Shown piece by piece: positions 55,622 through 63,079 of a stretch of DNA of 64,000 nucleotides. The notes under the pieces are model-generated. The model was not told where the DNA came from and made no database searches. It saw nothing but the letters and a program-made list of their open reading frames with translations. Source of the DNA: CAXXXW01 sp963665555 (GTDB lineage: Bacteria > Pseudomonadota > Alphaproteobacteria > Thalassobaculales > Thalassobaculaceae); assembly GCA_963665555.2 (NCBI GenBank), contig OY762308.1:1922001-1986000 (forward strand), given 5' to 3'. A program made the position numbers and the translations under genes. The number at the start of each line of letters is the position of its first letter. Within the stretch, counting starts at the first letter, position 1.

Positions 55622-56839
55622 ATGAACGGACCGCGAAAAGACCGACTCTTCGCGACGGACCGCAGGACCCTGTTGCGCGGCGCGGCGCTCGCCGGCGCGG
55701 CGACGGCGGTCGCGGCGGCGGCGGCGCCAACGCGCGGCGCGGCGGCCGCCTTGCCCCGGCCCGGCCGGACCCGGCCCCCCTTCGGACCCCGGACCGCCGC
55801 CCAGGCCGCGGCCGGCAAGCCCGTGGACCTTTCGGGCCTGCCCCGAATCCGCCAGGAACTCGTCGCGCCCCCCAACGCGCCGGCGCACGAGCAGGTCGCG
55901 CCCGGCGGCCCCCGGATCGTCGAGATCGAACTCGTCACCGAGGAGAAGCTCATGGTCGTGGACGCCGACGAGGACGCCACGATCTGGGCGCTGACCTACA
56001 ACGGCTGGGTTCCCGGCCCGCTGATCGTTGTCCACCAGGACGATTACGTGGAGCTGACGATCCGCAACCCGTCCTCCAGCCAGATGGACCACAACATCGA
56101 CTTCCACGCCTCGACCGGCGCGCTGGGCGGCGGCGCGCTGACGCATGTGAACCCCGGCGAGGAGGCGGTGCTGCGCTGGAAGGCGGTGAAGCCGGGCTGC
56201 TTCACCTACCACTGCGCGCCGGGCGGGCCGATGATCCCCTACCATGTCTGCCACGGCATGAACGGGGCGATTATGGTGCTGCCGCGCGACGGCCTCCGGG
56301 ACCGCGACGGCAATCCGCTGCGCTACGACCGGGTCGCCTATTTCGGCGAGCAGGACTACTACCTGCCGCGCGACGCGGACGGGGCCTACATCCGTTACGA
56401 GGCGGCGGGCGACGATTTCGGCGACTCGCTGGATGCGATGCGGACGCTGGTTCCGACGCATTCGGTCTTCAACGGCGCGGTCGGCGCTCTGACCGGCGAC
56501 AACGCGCTCAAGGCCCGGGTGGGCGAGACGGTGCTGATGGTGCACAACCAGGCCAACCGCGACACGCGCCCGCACCTGATCGGCGGCCACGGGGATCATG
56601 TGTGGGAGACCGGCTCCTTCTCCGACCCGCCGCTGACGGGCATGGAGACCTGGTTCATCCGGGGCGGCTCGGCCGGCGCGGCGATGTACACCTTCCGCCA
56701 GCCGGGCGTGTACGCCTATGTGAACCACAACCTGATCGAGGCGGCGCTGCTCGGCGCGATCGGCATCTTCGAGGTCGAGGGCGAATGGGACAACGCCCTG
56801 ATGGAACAGGTCGTGGCCCCGCGGGAGGCGGCGATCTGA
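55622..56839 (+). CDS. nirK: Copper-containing nitrite reductase NirK, Tat-exported
   Basis: A 405-residue periplasmic enzyme that reduces nitrite to nitric oxide. A Tat signal (R14-R15 in DRRTLLRGAAL) fits a folded, copper-loaded export. All ligands are present: type 1 copper His157, Cys198, His208, Met213; type 2 copper His162, His197, His369; catalytic Asp160 and His323. The ATG at 55622 follows GGGAGAGGGACG. No nitric oxide reductase, nirV or nnrR gene is next to it, so this looks like partial denitrification or nitrite/NO detoxification. The Pro/Ala-rich linker after the signal is longer than usual. Confidence 0.96.
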   Translation: MNGPRKDRLFATDRRTLLRGAALAGAATAVAAAAAPTRGAAAALPRPGRTRPPFGPRTAAQAAAGKPVDLSGLPRIRQELVAPPNAPAHEQVAPGGPRIVEIELVTEEKLMVVDADEDATIWALTYNGWVPGPLIVVHQDDYVELTIRNPSSSQMDHNIDFHASTGALGGGALTHVNPGEEAVLRWKAVKPGCFTYHCAPGGPMIPYHVCHGMNGAIMVLPRDGLRDRDGNPLRYDRVAYFGEQDYYLPRDADGAYIRYEAAGDDFGDSLDAMRTLVPTHSVFNGAVGALTGDNALKARVGETVLMVHNQANRDTRPHLIGGHGDHVWETGSFSDPPLTGMETWFIRGGSAGAAMYTFRQPGVYAYVNHNLIEAALLGAIGIFEVEGEWDNALMEQVVAPREAAI

Positions 56840-56890
56840 GGACGGCGGCGGGGGGCGGCGGGCCGACGCTGGCCCGCCGCCGCTGCCCCA

Positions 56891-58345
56891 TCACCCCCCA
56901 TCCAACCGCGCGCGCAGCGCCTCGTTGACGGCGCGGGGGTTGGCTTGGCCGGCGGTGCGTTTCATGGTCTGGCCGACGAAGAAGCCGAGCAGTTTGGTCT
57001 TTCCCGCCCGGTACTCCGCCGCCTTGTCGGCGTGCTCGGCCAGCACGGCGTCCACCACGCCCGCGATCGCGCCGGCGTCGGAGACCTGGCGCAGGCCCTT
57101 CGCCTCGACGATTTCCGCCGCGCCCCGGCCGGTCTCGAACATCTCGGCGAACACATCCTTGGCGATGCGCCCGGAGATCGCGCCGTCGGCCAGCAGGTCG
57201 AGCAGGCCGCCCAGCGCCGCCGCGCCGACCGGGCTGTCGGCCAGCCCCAGCCCGGCCTTGTTGAGCGCGCCCGACAGGTCCCCCAGCAGCCAGTTCGCCG
57301 CCGGGCGGGGATCGCGCCCCGCCGCCAGCGCCTCGTAGAACGCGGCCGTCTCCGGCTCCTCGGCCAGCCGCGCCGCCTCTTCCGCGCCGATTCCGTGTTC
57401 GCCCGCGTAGCGCGCCCGCTTGGCGGCGGGGAGTTCGGGCAGCCCGGCCGCGACCTCCGCGATCCACGCGTCGGAAAGCTCCAGCGGCGCCAGGTCCGGG
57501 TCCGGGAAATAGCGGTAGTCGTGCGCGTCCTCCTTGCTCCGCATCGGGCGGGTTTCGCCGCGCGCGGCGTCGAACAGGCGGGTCTCCTGCGCCACCGTCC
57601 CGCCGCCCTCGATAACCTCGACCTGGCGGCGCGCCTCCCAGGCGATGGCCTGCTGGAGGAAGCGGATCGAGTTCAGGTTCTTGATCTCGGTCCGCACGCC
57701 AAGGTCGCCGCCCGGCCGGCGCACCGAGACATTCGCGTCGCAGCGCAGCGACCCCTCCTGCATGTTGCCGTCGCAGGCGCCGATATGGCGCAGGATCGAG
57801 CGCAGCTCGCGCAGGTACGCCCCCGCCTCCTCCGGCGAGCGCAGGTCGGGCCTGGAGACGATCTCCATCAGCGCCACGCCGGCGCGGTTGAGGTCGATAT
57901 AGCTCTTCGCGGGGTGGCGGTCGTGCAGCGACTTGCCGGCGTCCTGCTCCAGGTGCAGCCGCTCGACGCCGATGCGCCGCCGGCCCTCGCCGGCGTCGAT
58001 GTCGAGATGGCCCTCGCCGACGATCGGGCGCTTGTACTGGCTGATCTGGTAGCCCTGCGGCAGGTCCGGGTAGAAGTAGTTCTTGCGCTCGAACACGCTG
58101 ACGCGCGCGATTTCGGCGTCGAGCGCGAGGCCGGCGCGCGCCGCCTGGCGCACGCACCTCTCGTTGACGACGGGGAGCATCCCCGGCATCGCCGCGTCCA
58201 CCAGCGAGACCTGGGCGTTGGGCGCGGCGCCGAAGGCCGTCGGCGCGCCGGAGAACAGCTTCGCCTCCGACACGATCTGGGCGTGGACCTCCAGGCCGAT
58301 CACGACCTCCCACGCCCCGGTTTCGCCCTCGATCCTGTAGGCCAT
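56891..58345 (-). CDS. gatB: Asp-tRNA(Asn)/Glu-tRNA(Gln) amidotransferase subunit B
   Basis: A 484-residue subunit of GatCAB that binds and activates mischarged tRNA. EVVIGLEVHAQI near the start, then ERKNYFYPDLPQGYQISQ, HLEQDAGKSLHD, DLNRAGVALMEIVS and the kinase-like RCDANVSVR are diagnostic; a YqeY-like tail closes the protein. It lies one base after gatA, so the two are translationally linked. Confidence 0.97.
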   Translation of the reverse strand: MAYRIEGETGAWEVVIGLEVHAQIVSEAKLFSGAPTAFGAAPNAQVSLVDAAMPGMLPVVNERCVRQAARAGLALDAEIARVSVFERKNYFYPDLPQGYQISQYKRPIVGEGHLDIDAGEGRRRIGVERLHLEQDAGKSLHDRHPAKSYIDLNRAGVALMEIVSRPDLRSPEEAGAYLRELRSILRHIGACDGNMQEGSLRCDANVSVRRPGGDLGVRTEIKNLNSIRFLQQAIAWEARRQVEVIEGGGTVAQETRLFDAARGETRPMRSKEDAHDYRYFPDPDLAPLELSDAWIAEVAAGLPELPAAKRARYAGEHGIGAEEAARLAEEPETAAFYEALAAGRDPRPAANWLLGDLSGALNKAGLGLADSPVGAAALGGLLDLLADGAISGRIAKDVFAEMFETGRGAAEIVEAKGLRQVSDAGAIAGVVDAVLAEHADKAAEYRAGKTKLLGFFVGQTMKRTAGQANPRAVNEALRARLDGG

Positions 58346-58346
58346 G

Positions 58347-59834
58347 TCACGCCCCCCCGGCGGGGCGCGCGTCGAAGCCGGCCGCCGCCTCCAGCGCGGC
58401 CCCGGCGCGCAGCACGGTCTCCTCGTCGAACATCCGGCCGATAACCTGCAGGCCGAGCGGCAGGCCGCGGGCCGACAGGCCGGCCGGAACCGAGATCGCC
58501 GGCAGCCCGGCCAGGCTCGACGGCACGGTGAACACGTCGTTCAGGTACATCCTGATCGGGTCGTCGTCGTTCTCGCCGATGGCGAAGGCGTCGGACGGCG
58601 CGGTCGGGGCCAGGATCGCGTCCACGCGCTCGAACGCCCCGGCGAAGTCGCGCGCGATCGCCGCGCGCACCCGCTGCGCCTTCAGGTAGTAGGCGTCGTA
58701 GTAGCCGGCCGAGAGGGCGTAGGTCCCGACCAGGACCCGGCGCGTGACCTCGGCCCCGAAGCCGGCGCCGCGGGTGGCGGCGTACATCCCGTCCAGGTCC
58801 TCGCCCTCGACCCGCAGGCCGTAGCGCACGCCGTCGTAGCGCGCGAGGTTCGACGACGCCTCGGCCGGCGCGATAATGTAGTAGGCGGGCAGCGCGTATT
58901 TCGTGTGCGGCAGCGAAATGTCGGCGATTTCGGCCCCGGCGTCGCGCAGCATTTCGATCCCGCGCTCCCACAGCGCCTCGATCTCCGGCGGCATCCCGTC
59001 GATCCGGTATTCGCGCGGCACGCCGACGCGCAGGCCGCGCACATCGGGGTTCGCCGCCGCCGCCTCGAAATCCGGGACGGGCAGGTCGGCGGAGGTCGAG
59101 TCGCGCCGGTCGTGGCCCGCCATGGCGGCGAGCAGGATCGCCGCGTCGCGGACCGTGCGCGCCAGCGGCCCCGCCTGGTCGAGCGAGGAGGCGAAGGCGA
59201 CGATCCCCCAGCGCGAACAGCGCCCGTAACTCGGCTTCAGGCCGACGACGCCGCAGAAGCTCGCGGGCTGGCGGATCGAGCCGCCGGTGTCCGTCCCCGT
59301 CGCCGCCAGCGCGATCCGCGCCGCCACCGCCGCCGCCGAGCCGCCGGAGGAGCCGCCGGGAACCAGCCGCGCCGCCGGGTCGTCCGCGCGCCGCCACGGG
59401 CTGGCCACCGGGCCGTAATGGCTGGTCGTGTTGGCCGACCCCATGGCGAACTCGTCCATGTTGAGCTTGCCGAGCATGACGGCGCCGGCCCGCCACAGGT
59501 TTTCCGTCACATGCGATTCGTAGGGCGGCGCGAACCCCTCCAGGATGCGGGAGCCGGCGGTGGTCGCGACGCCCTCGGTGCAGAACAGGTCCTTGATCCC
59601 GATGGGAAGCCCGTCGAGCGCCCGCCCCTCGCCCGCCGCCAGCCGCGCCCCGGCCGCGCGCGCCATGTCCAGCGCCCGCTCCGGCGTCGGCAGGATGTAG
59701 CAGTTGAGCTCCGCCGCCGTCTCCATCGCGTCGAGATAGGCGCGCGCCAGTTCGACCGGCGAAAGGTCGCCGGCGCGCAGCGCGTCGCGCGCGGCGGCGA
59801 GGCCGAGGTCGAGCGGACCGCTCGGGCCGGCCAT
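58347..59834 (-). CDS. gatA: Asp-tRNA(Asn)/Glu-tRNA(Gln) amidotransferase subunit A
   Basis: A 495-residue amidase-signature subunit that releases ammonia from glutamine for GatB. The triad is Lys in IGIKDLFCTEG, the cis-Ser in VPGGSSGGSAAAVAA and the nucleophile Ser in DTGGSIRQPAS. The start ATG at 59834 shares one base with the gatC stop. A longer frame continues through gatC and is a shadow. Confidence 0.97.
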   Translation of the reverse strand: MAGPSGPLDLGLAAARDALRAGDLSPVELARAYLDAMETAAELNCYILPTPERALDMARAAGARLAAGEGRALDGLPIGIKDLFCTEGVATTAGSRILEGFAPPYESHVTENLWRAGAVMLGKLNMDEFAMGSANTTSHYGPVASPWRRADDPAARLVPGGSSGGSAAAVAARIALAATGTDTGGSIRQPASFCGVVGLKPSYGRCSRWGIVAFASSLDQAGPLARTVRDAAILLAAMAGHDRRDSTSADLPVPDFEAAAANPDVRGLRVGVPREYRIDGMPPEIEALWERGIEMLRDAGAEIADISLPHTKYALPAYYIIAPAEASSNLARYDGVRYGLRVEGEDLDGMYAATRGAGFGAEVTRRVLVGTYALSAGYYDAYYLKAQRVRAAIARDFAGAFERVDAILAPTAPSDAFAIGENDDDPIRMYLNDVFTVPSSLAGLPAISVPAGLSARGLPLGLQVIGRMFDEETVLRAGAALEAAAGFDARPAGGA

Positions 59835-60121
59835 CACTCGACCGCCTTCGGCGCGGCGTAGAAATCGCCGGCCCGGTCCGGCGCGCCGGCCAGCACCAGG
59901 TCCGGGTCGCCGCCGTCCCCGACCTTGTCTTCGCGCATCGGCAAGCCGTGGCCGGCCACGCTCGCCAGCGGTTCGAGGCCGCTCGTGTCGACCTCGTTCA
60001 ACTGCTCGATCCAGCCGAGGATGGCGTTCAGTTCGCCCGCCAGCGGCTCCAGCCGGTCCTCCTCGACCCGGATGCGCGCCAGATGGGCGATGCGGCGGAC
60101 GGTGGCCTTGTCGAGCGACAT
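59834..60121 (-). CDS. gatC: Asp-tRNA(Asn)/Glu-tRNA(Gln) amidotransferase subunit C
   Basis: A 95-residue belt protein that ties GatA to GatB. The N-terminal VRRIAHLARIRVEEDRLEPL, LNAILGWIEQLNEVDTSGL and the C-terminal RAGDFYAAPKAVE are the family features. It is first in gatCAB. The 5' region (60122-60243) is shared with the divergent ruvX gene and contains a 24-bp palindrome. Confidence 0.95.
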   Translation of the reverse strand: MSLDKATVRRIAHLARIRVEEDRLEPLAGELNAILGWIEQLNEVDTSGLEPLASVAGHGLPMREDKVGDGGDPDLVLAGAPDRAGDFYAAPKAVE

Positions 60122-60143
60122 CGGGTAAGCCTTTCGGATGGGC

Positions 60144-60167
60144 GCGCCCGCCGGCGCCGGCGGGCGC
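60144..60167. repeat. Perfect 24-bp palindrome between gatC and ruvX
   Basis: GCGCCCGCCGGC followed directly by its complement GCCGGCGGGCGC, with no spacer, in the 122-base divergent promoter region. It may be chance in such GC-rich DNA or a regulator site. Confidence 0.5.
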
Positions 60168-60243
60168 CCGGCGGGGATGTACCGGCGGGTATGTACAGCA
60201 ACACGCGCCGCCCGCGCAAAGCGTTCGCGGAGGAGCCGCCCGC

Positions 60244-60756
60244 ATGACCGGCCCGGAACCCGCCGATCCCGCGCTCGCCCTCGACAGCCTGGGCGCGCTG
60301 AAGGCCCGCCTCGCGCCGGGGGAGCGCCTGCTCGGCCTCGATCCGGGGAGCAAGACCGTCGGCCTCGCCGTCTCGGACTCCGGGCTGCGCGTCGCCAGCC
60401 CGATCGGCGCGATGCCGCGCGGCCGGCTGGCGACGGACGCGGCGGAGATTTCGCGGCTGGCGCGGGAGCGCGGGATCGGCGGCATGGTGATGGGCCTGCC
60501 GCTCAACATGGACGGGAGCGAGGGGCCGCGCGCGCGCTCGGCCCGCGACCGGGCGCTGGCGCTGGCGGGCGCGACCGGCCTGCCCGTCGCCTTCCAGGAC
60601 GAGCGGATGAGCACGATGGCGGTGGAGCGCGCGATGATCGCCGCCGACCTCGGCCGCAAGAAGCGCGCCCGCAAGATCGACGGCGCGGCGGCGGCCTATA
60701 TCCTGCAGGCGGCGCTCGACGCGATGGCGCGCGACGACGAAGGCGGCGGACGATAG
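60244..60756 (+). CDS. ruvX: Putative pre-16S rRNA nuclease / Holliday junction resolvase-like YqgF
   Basis: A 170-residue RNase H-like nuclease. LLGLDPGSKTVGLAVSD holds the first Asp, VMGLPLNMDGSEGPRA the middle block, and QDERMSTMAVERAM with KIDGAAAAYILQ the last acid region. The family was first named for Holliday junction resolution, but the E. coli protein processes the 5' end of 16S rRNA. It has an N-terminal extension of about 25 residues compared with E. coli. It is divergent from gatC. Confidence 0.93.
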   Translation: MTGPEPADPALALDSLGALKARLAPGERLLGLDPGSKTVGLAVSDSGLRVASPIGAMPRGRLATDAAEISRLARERGIGGMVMGLPLNMDGSEGPRARSARDRALALAGATGLPVAFQDERMSTMAVERAMIAADLGRKKRARKIDGAAAAYILQAALDAMARDDEGGGR

Positions 60757-60765
60757 CGCCGGCCC

Positions 60766-60793
60766 TTGAAACCCCGCGCGACCGCCCTATCCT
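60766..60793 (+). promoter_or_regulatory. Candidate promoter for dddL
   Basis: TTGAAA (60766-60771), a 16-base spacer and TATCCT (60788-60793), about 65 bases upstream of the dddL start and just after the ruvX stop. It suggests that dddL is transcribed on its own. Confidence 0.45.
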
Positions 60794-60859
60794 GTCGGGA
60801 CGGCGGACGCCCTTCCCGGCCGGGGCGGCGCGCCGCCGGAAACGACGGAGCGCGCGACG

Positions 60860-61576
60860 ATGACCTCGCCTTCCACCGAGCCGCCGGACACGGACGCGGA
60901 GACGGCCCTGGCGCCGACGCTGGAGGACCTGCCCGACTGGGGCTACCTGCTGAGCGAGATCTACTGGATCTACCGCCACAGCTCGTCCGGCGGCAGCCCG
61001 CCGATCCGTTCGCACCACCGCGCGGTGCGCGCGCGGCTGGGCCGGATAATGGCCGCGAACCCGGCCTTCCTCGCCTACGAGCCGGAGACGAAGCCGGTCT
61101 GCGCCCATCTCTCCCGCGCGCTCGACAACGGCAAGCGCACGAATGTCGGCCCGCTGGTGCGGTGCCTGGAGGCGATCGCGCCGGAACTGGCCTGGCAGTA
61201 CGGCTACCGGGCGATGCCGGGCAAGCTGGACCGGAAATACGCCTACGCCGAGTTCCTCGGCCCCTTCGGTCCGGTGGTGGCGCGCGACCTGATCCTCGGC
61301 TGCGTGCTGTTCGCGCCGAAGACGATCTATCCGGCGCACGCCCACGCGGGGATCACCGAGAGCTACATCTGCCTCTCCGGCGCGATGTCGCAGAACGACG
61401 CGGCGGTGTACGCGCCCGGCTCGCTGATCCTGAACACGCCCGATTTCGACCACAAGATCACCAGCTGCGCGCTGGAGCCGACGCTGGTGACCTACGCCTG
61501 GGTCGGCGAGCCCGAGGAACTGGCGACGAACGAGATGGTCTTCTCGCGCCGCCGCCGCGCCGCCGGCGGCGCGTGA
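60860..61576 (+). CDS. dddL: Dimethylsulfoniopropionate lyase DddL
   Basis: A 238-residue cupin enzyme that cleaves the osmolyte DMSP to dimethyl sulphide and acrylate. The N-terminal region (DLPDWGYLLSEIYWIYRHSS, then GGSPPIRSHHRAVRARLG) and the cupin core match DddL of Rhodobacterales as I remember it. Metal ligands are His160 and His162 in PAHAHAGITESYI with Glu167, and His198 in DFDHKIT. There is no signal peptide. It stands apart from any dddD/acuK-type genes in this window. It is strong evidence for a marine way of life. Confidence 0.92.
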   Translation: MTSPSTEPPDTDAETALAPTLEDLPDWGYLLSEIYWIYRHSSSGGSPPIRSHHRAVRARLGRIMAANPAFLAYEPETKPVCAHLSRALDNGKRTNVGPLVRCLEAIAPELAWQYGYRAMPGKLDRKYAYAEFLGPFGPVVARDLILGCVLFAPKTIYPAHAHAGITESYICLSGAMSQNDAAVYAPGSLILNTPDFDHKITSCALEPTLVTYAWVGEPEELATNEMVFSRRRRAAGGA

Positions 61577-61629
61577 GGCGGGGCGGGCGGCGGAAAGCGC
61601 CTTTCCCGGCCCGGCCCGGCGCCATACGA

Positions 61630-61637
61630 TATAACAT
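61630..61637 (+). promoter_or_regulatory. AT-rich box upstream of the zrgA-like gene (-10 or Zur half-site)
   Basis: TATAACAT inside ATACGATATAACATCC, the only AT-rich spot in the 107-base gap. TATAAC would serve as a -10, and the same bases match the right half of the ATGTTATA-TATAACAT form seen in alphaproteobacterial Zur sites. The left half is poorly conserved. Confidence 0.3.
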
Positions 61638-61683
61638 CCGGCAATTCGCACGGACCCGGACGTTAGGCTATCGGAGGAACGCC

Positions 61684-62343
61684 ATGAAATCGAAATTCAC
61701 GGCTCCGGCGCTCGCTTCCGCCTTCGCGGTCGCCTGCGCGGCCGGCGCGGCGGCCGAAACCCGCGAGATGAGCGCCCATGTCCACGGGCACGGCTCGCTC
61801 TCCATCGCCATGGAAGGCGACCGGATCCTGCTTGCGCTCCGGGCGCCCGGCGCCGACATCGTCGGCTTCGAGCACCCGGCCGAAAGCAACGCGGACAAGG
61901 CGGCGATCGCGGCGGCGCTGGTCCGGCTCGCCCGTCCGCTGGACCTGTTCCGCTTCCCCGAAGCCGCGGGTTGCGCCGCGACGAAGGTCGAGGCCGAACA
62001 CGAGCAGGACGAGCACGACGACGAACACGCCGAACACGACGACGAACACAAGGACGAGCACGACGACGAGCACGCCGAACACGACGACGAGCACAAGGAC
62101 GAGCACGCGGACGAGCACGCCGAACACGCGGGCGAGGAGGACGGCGAAAGGCACTCCGAGTTCCACGCCGAATACCTGCTGACCTGCGCCGCGCCGGAGG
62201 CCGCGGACCGGATCGAGCTCCACTATTTCGCGCTGTTCCCCAACGCCCTCGAACTGGAGGTCGAGGCGGTGACCGCGACGGGCGCCCATGTCTTCGGGAT
62301 CGAACGGGACGACCCCGTCCTCGACCTCGCCGGCAAGCTCTGA
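61684..62343 (+). CDS. zrgA: His-rich DUF2796 periplasmic zinc-binding protein (ZrgA-like)
   Basis: A 219-residue exported protein of the DUF2796 family. A cleavable signal peptide (ending ACAAGAAAE) is followed by REMSAHVHGHGSLSIAMEGD, the family start, and LRAPGADIVGFEHPAES. Residues 104-157 are an extreme His/Asp/Glu tract with two exact 15-residue repeats (109-123 and 124-138; DEHDDEHAEHDDEHK, DNA units 62008-62052 and 62053-62097). The C-terminal CAAPEAADRIELHYFALFPN and VFGIERDDP close the family domain. It precedes an ABC ATPase and FtsX-type permease, as in the zinc-regulated zrg locus of Vibrio. GGAGGAA precedes the ATG. Confidence 0.88.
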   Translation: MKSKFTAPALASAFAVACAAGAAAETREMSAHVHGHGSLSIAMEGDRILLALRAPGADIVGFEHPAESNADKAAIAAALVRLARPLDLFRFPEAAGCAATKVEAEHEQDEHDDEHAEHDDEHKDEHDDEHAEHDDEHKDEHADEHAEHAGEEDGERHSEFHAEYLLTCAAPEAADRIELHYFALFPNALELEVEAVTATGAHVFGIERDDPVLDLAGKL

Positions 62344-63079
62344 CCGGAGCGCCGAGGCGGGCGGCGGGGCGCCGGAGGGCGGCGTTCCCGCCATCCGCCT
62401 TCGCGGGGTCGATTTCGCCTGGCCGGGGCGGCCGCCGTTCCGGCTGCGCGTTCCCGGCTTCGCCGTCGCCGCGGGCGAGCGCGCGCTCCTGATGGGCGAG
62501 AGCGGGTCGGGGAAATCGACCCTGCTCGGCCTGGTCTGCGGCGTCGTCGCGCCGGCGCGCGGGAGCGTCGAGATCGCGGGGACCGACATCGCCCGGCTGC
62601 CGGGCGGGGCGCGGGACAGGTTCCGGGCCGAGAACATCGGGGTGATCTTCCAGATGTTCAACCTGCTGCCCTACGCCACGCCGCTCGACAATGTGCTGCT
62701 GGCGCTCCGTTTCGCGCCGGGGCGGCGCAAGCGGGCCGGGGACGGGCGCCGGCGCGCGCTGGACACGATGGCGGCGCTCGGCCTGCCGGAGGGCCTCGCC
62801 GCCACGGCGCCGGCGGCCAGCCTCAGCGTCGGCCAGCAGCAGCGCGTCGCCGCCGCGCGGGCGCTGATCGGCGGGCCGGGGCTGATCGTCGCGGACGAGC
62901 CGACCTCGGCGCTGGACGAGGACGCGCGGGCGGCCTTCCTCGACGCGCTGTTCGCCCGCACCGGCGGGGCCGGCGCCGCGCTCCTGATGGTGAGCCACGA
63001 CCGCCGCCTCGCCTCCCGTTTCGACCGCGCGGTCGAACTGTCCGACATCGCGGCCGTGTCGCGGGAGGAGGCGGCGTGA
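62288..63079 (+). CDS. ABC transporter ATP-binding protein (ZrgC/LolD-MacB type)
   Basis: A 263-residue ATPase. Walker A GESGSGKST is at residues 70-78, the Q-loop at GVIFQMFNLLPY, the signature at LSVGQQQRVAAARAL, Walker B at GLIVADEPTSALD and the switch His in MVSHDRRL. The only standard start is the ATG at 62288, 56 bases inside zrgA, which adds a Ser/Gly-rich N-terminus of about 35 residues. Its end overlaps the permease in a GTGA junction. The subtype pairs with FtsX-like permeases. With the zinc-binding protein upstream, zinc import is the likely role. Confidence 0.92.
   Translation: MSSGSNGTTPSSTSPASSDRSAEAGGGAPEGGVPAIRLRGVDFAWPGRPPFRLRVPGFAVAAGERALLMGESGSGKSTLLGLVCGVVAPARGSVEIAGTDIARLPGGARDRFRAENIGVIFQMFNLLPYATPLDNVLLALRFAPGRRKRAGDGRRRALDTMAALGLPEGLAATAPAASLSVGQQQRVAAARALIGGPGLIVADEPTSALDEDARAAFLDALFARTGGAGAALLMVSHDRRLASRFDRAVELSDIAAVSREEAA

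Noticed and set aside
62008..62097. Frameshift or assembly error in the His-rich tract
   Set aside because: The frame stays open through the tract and continues into a normal DUF2796 C-terminus, so the duplication is in frame and real as given.
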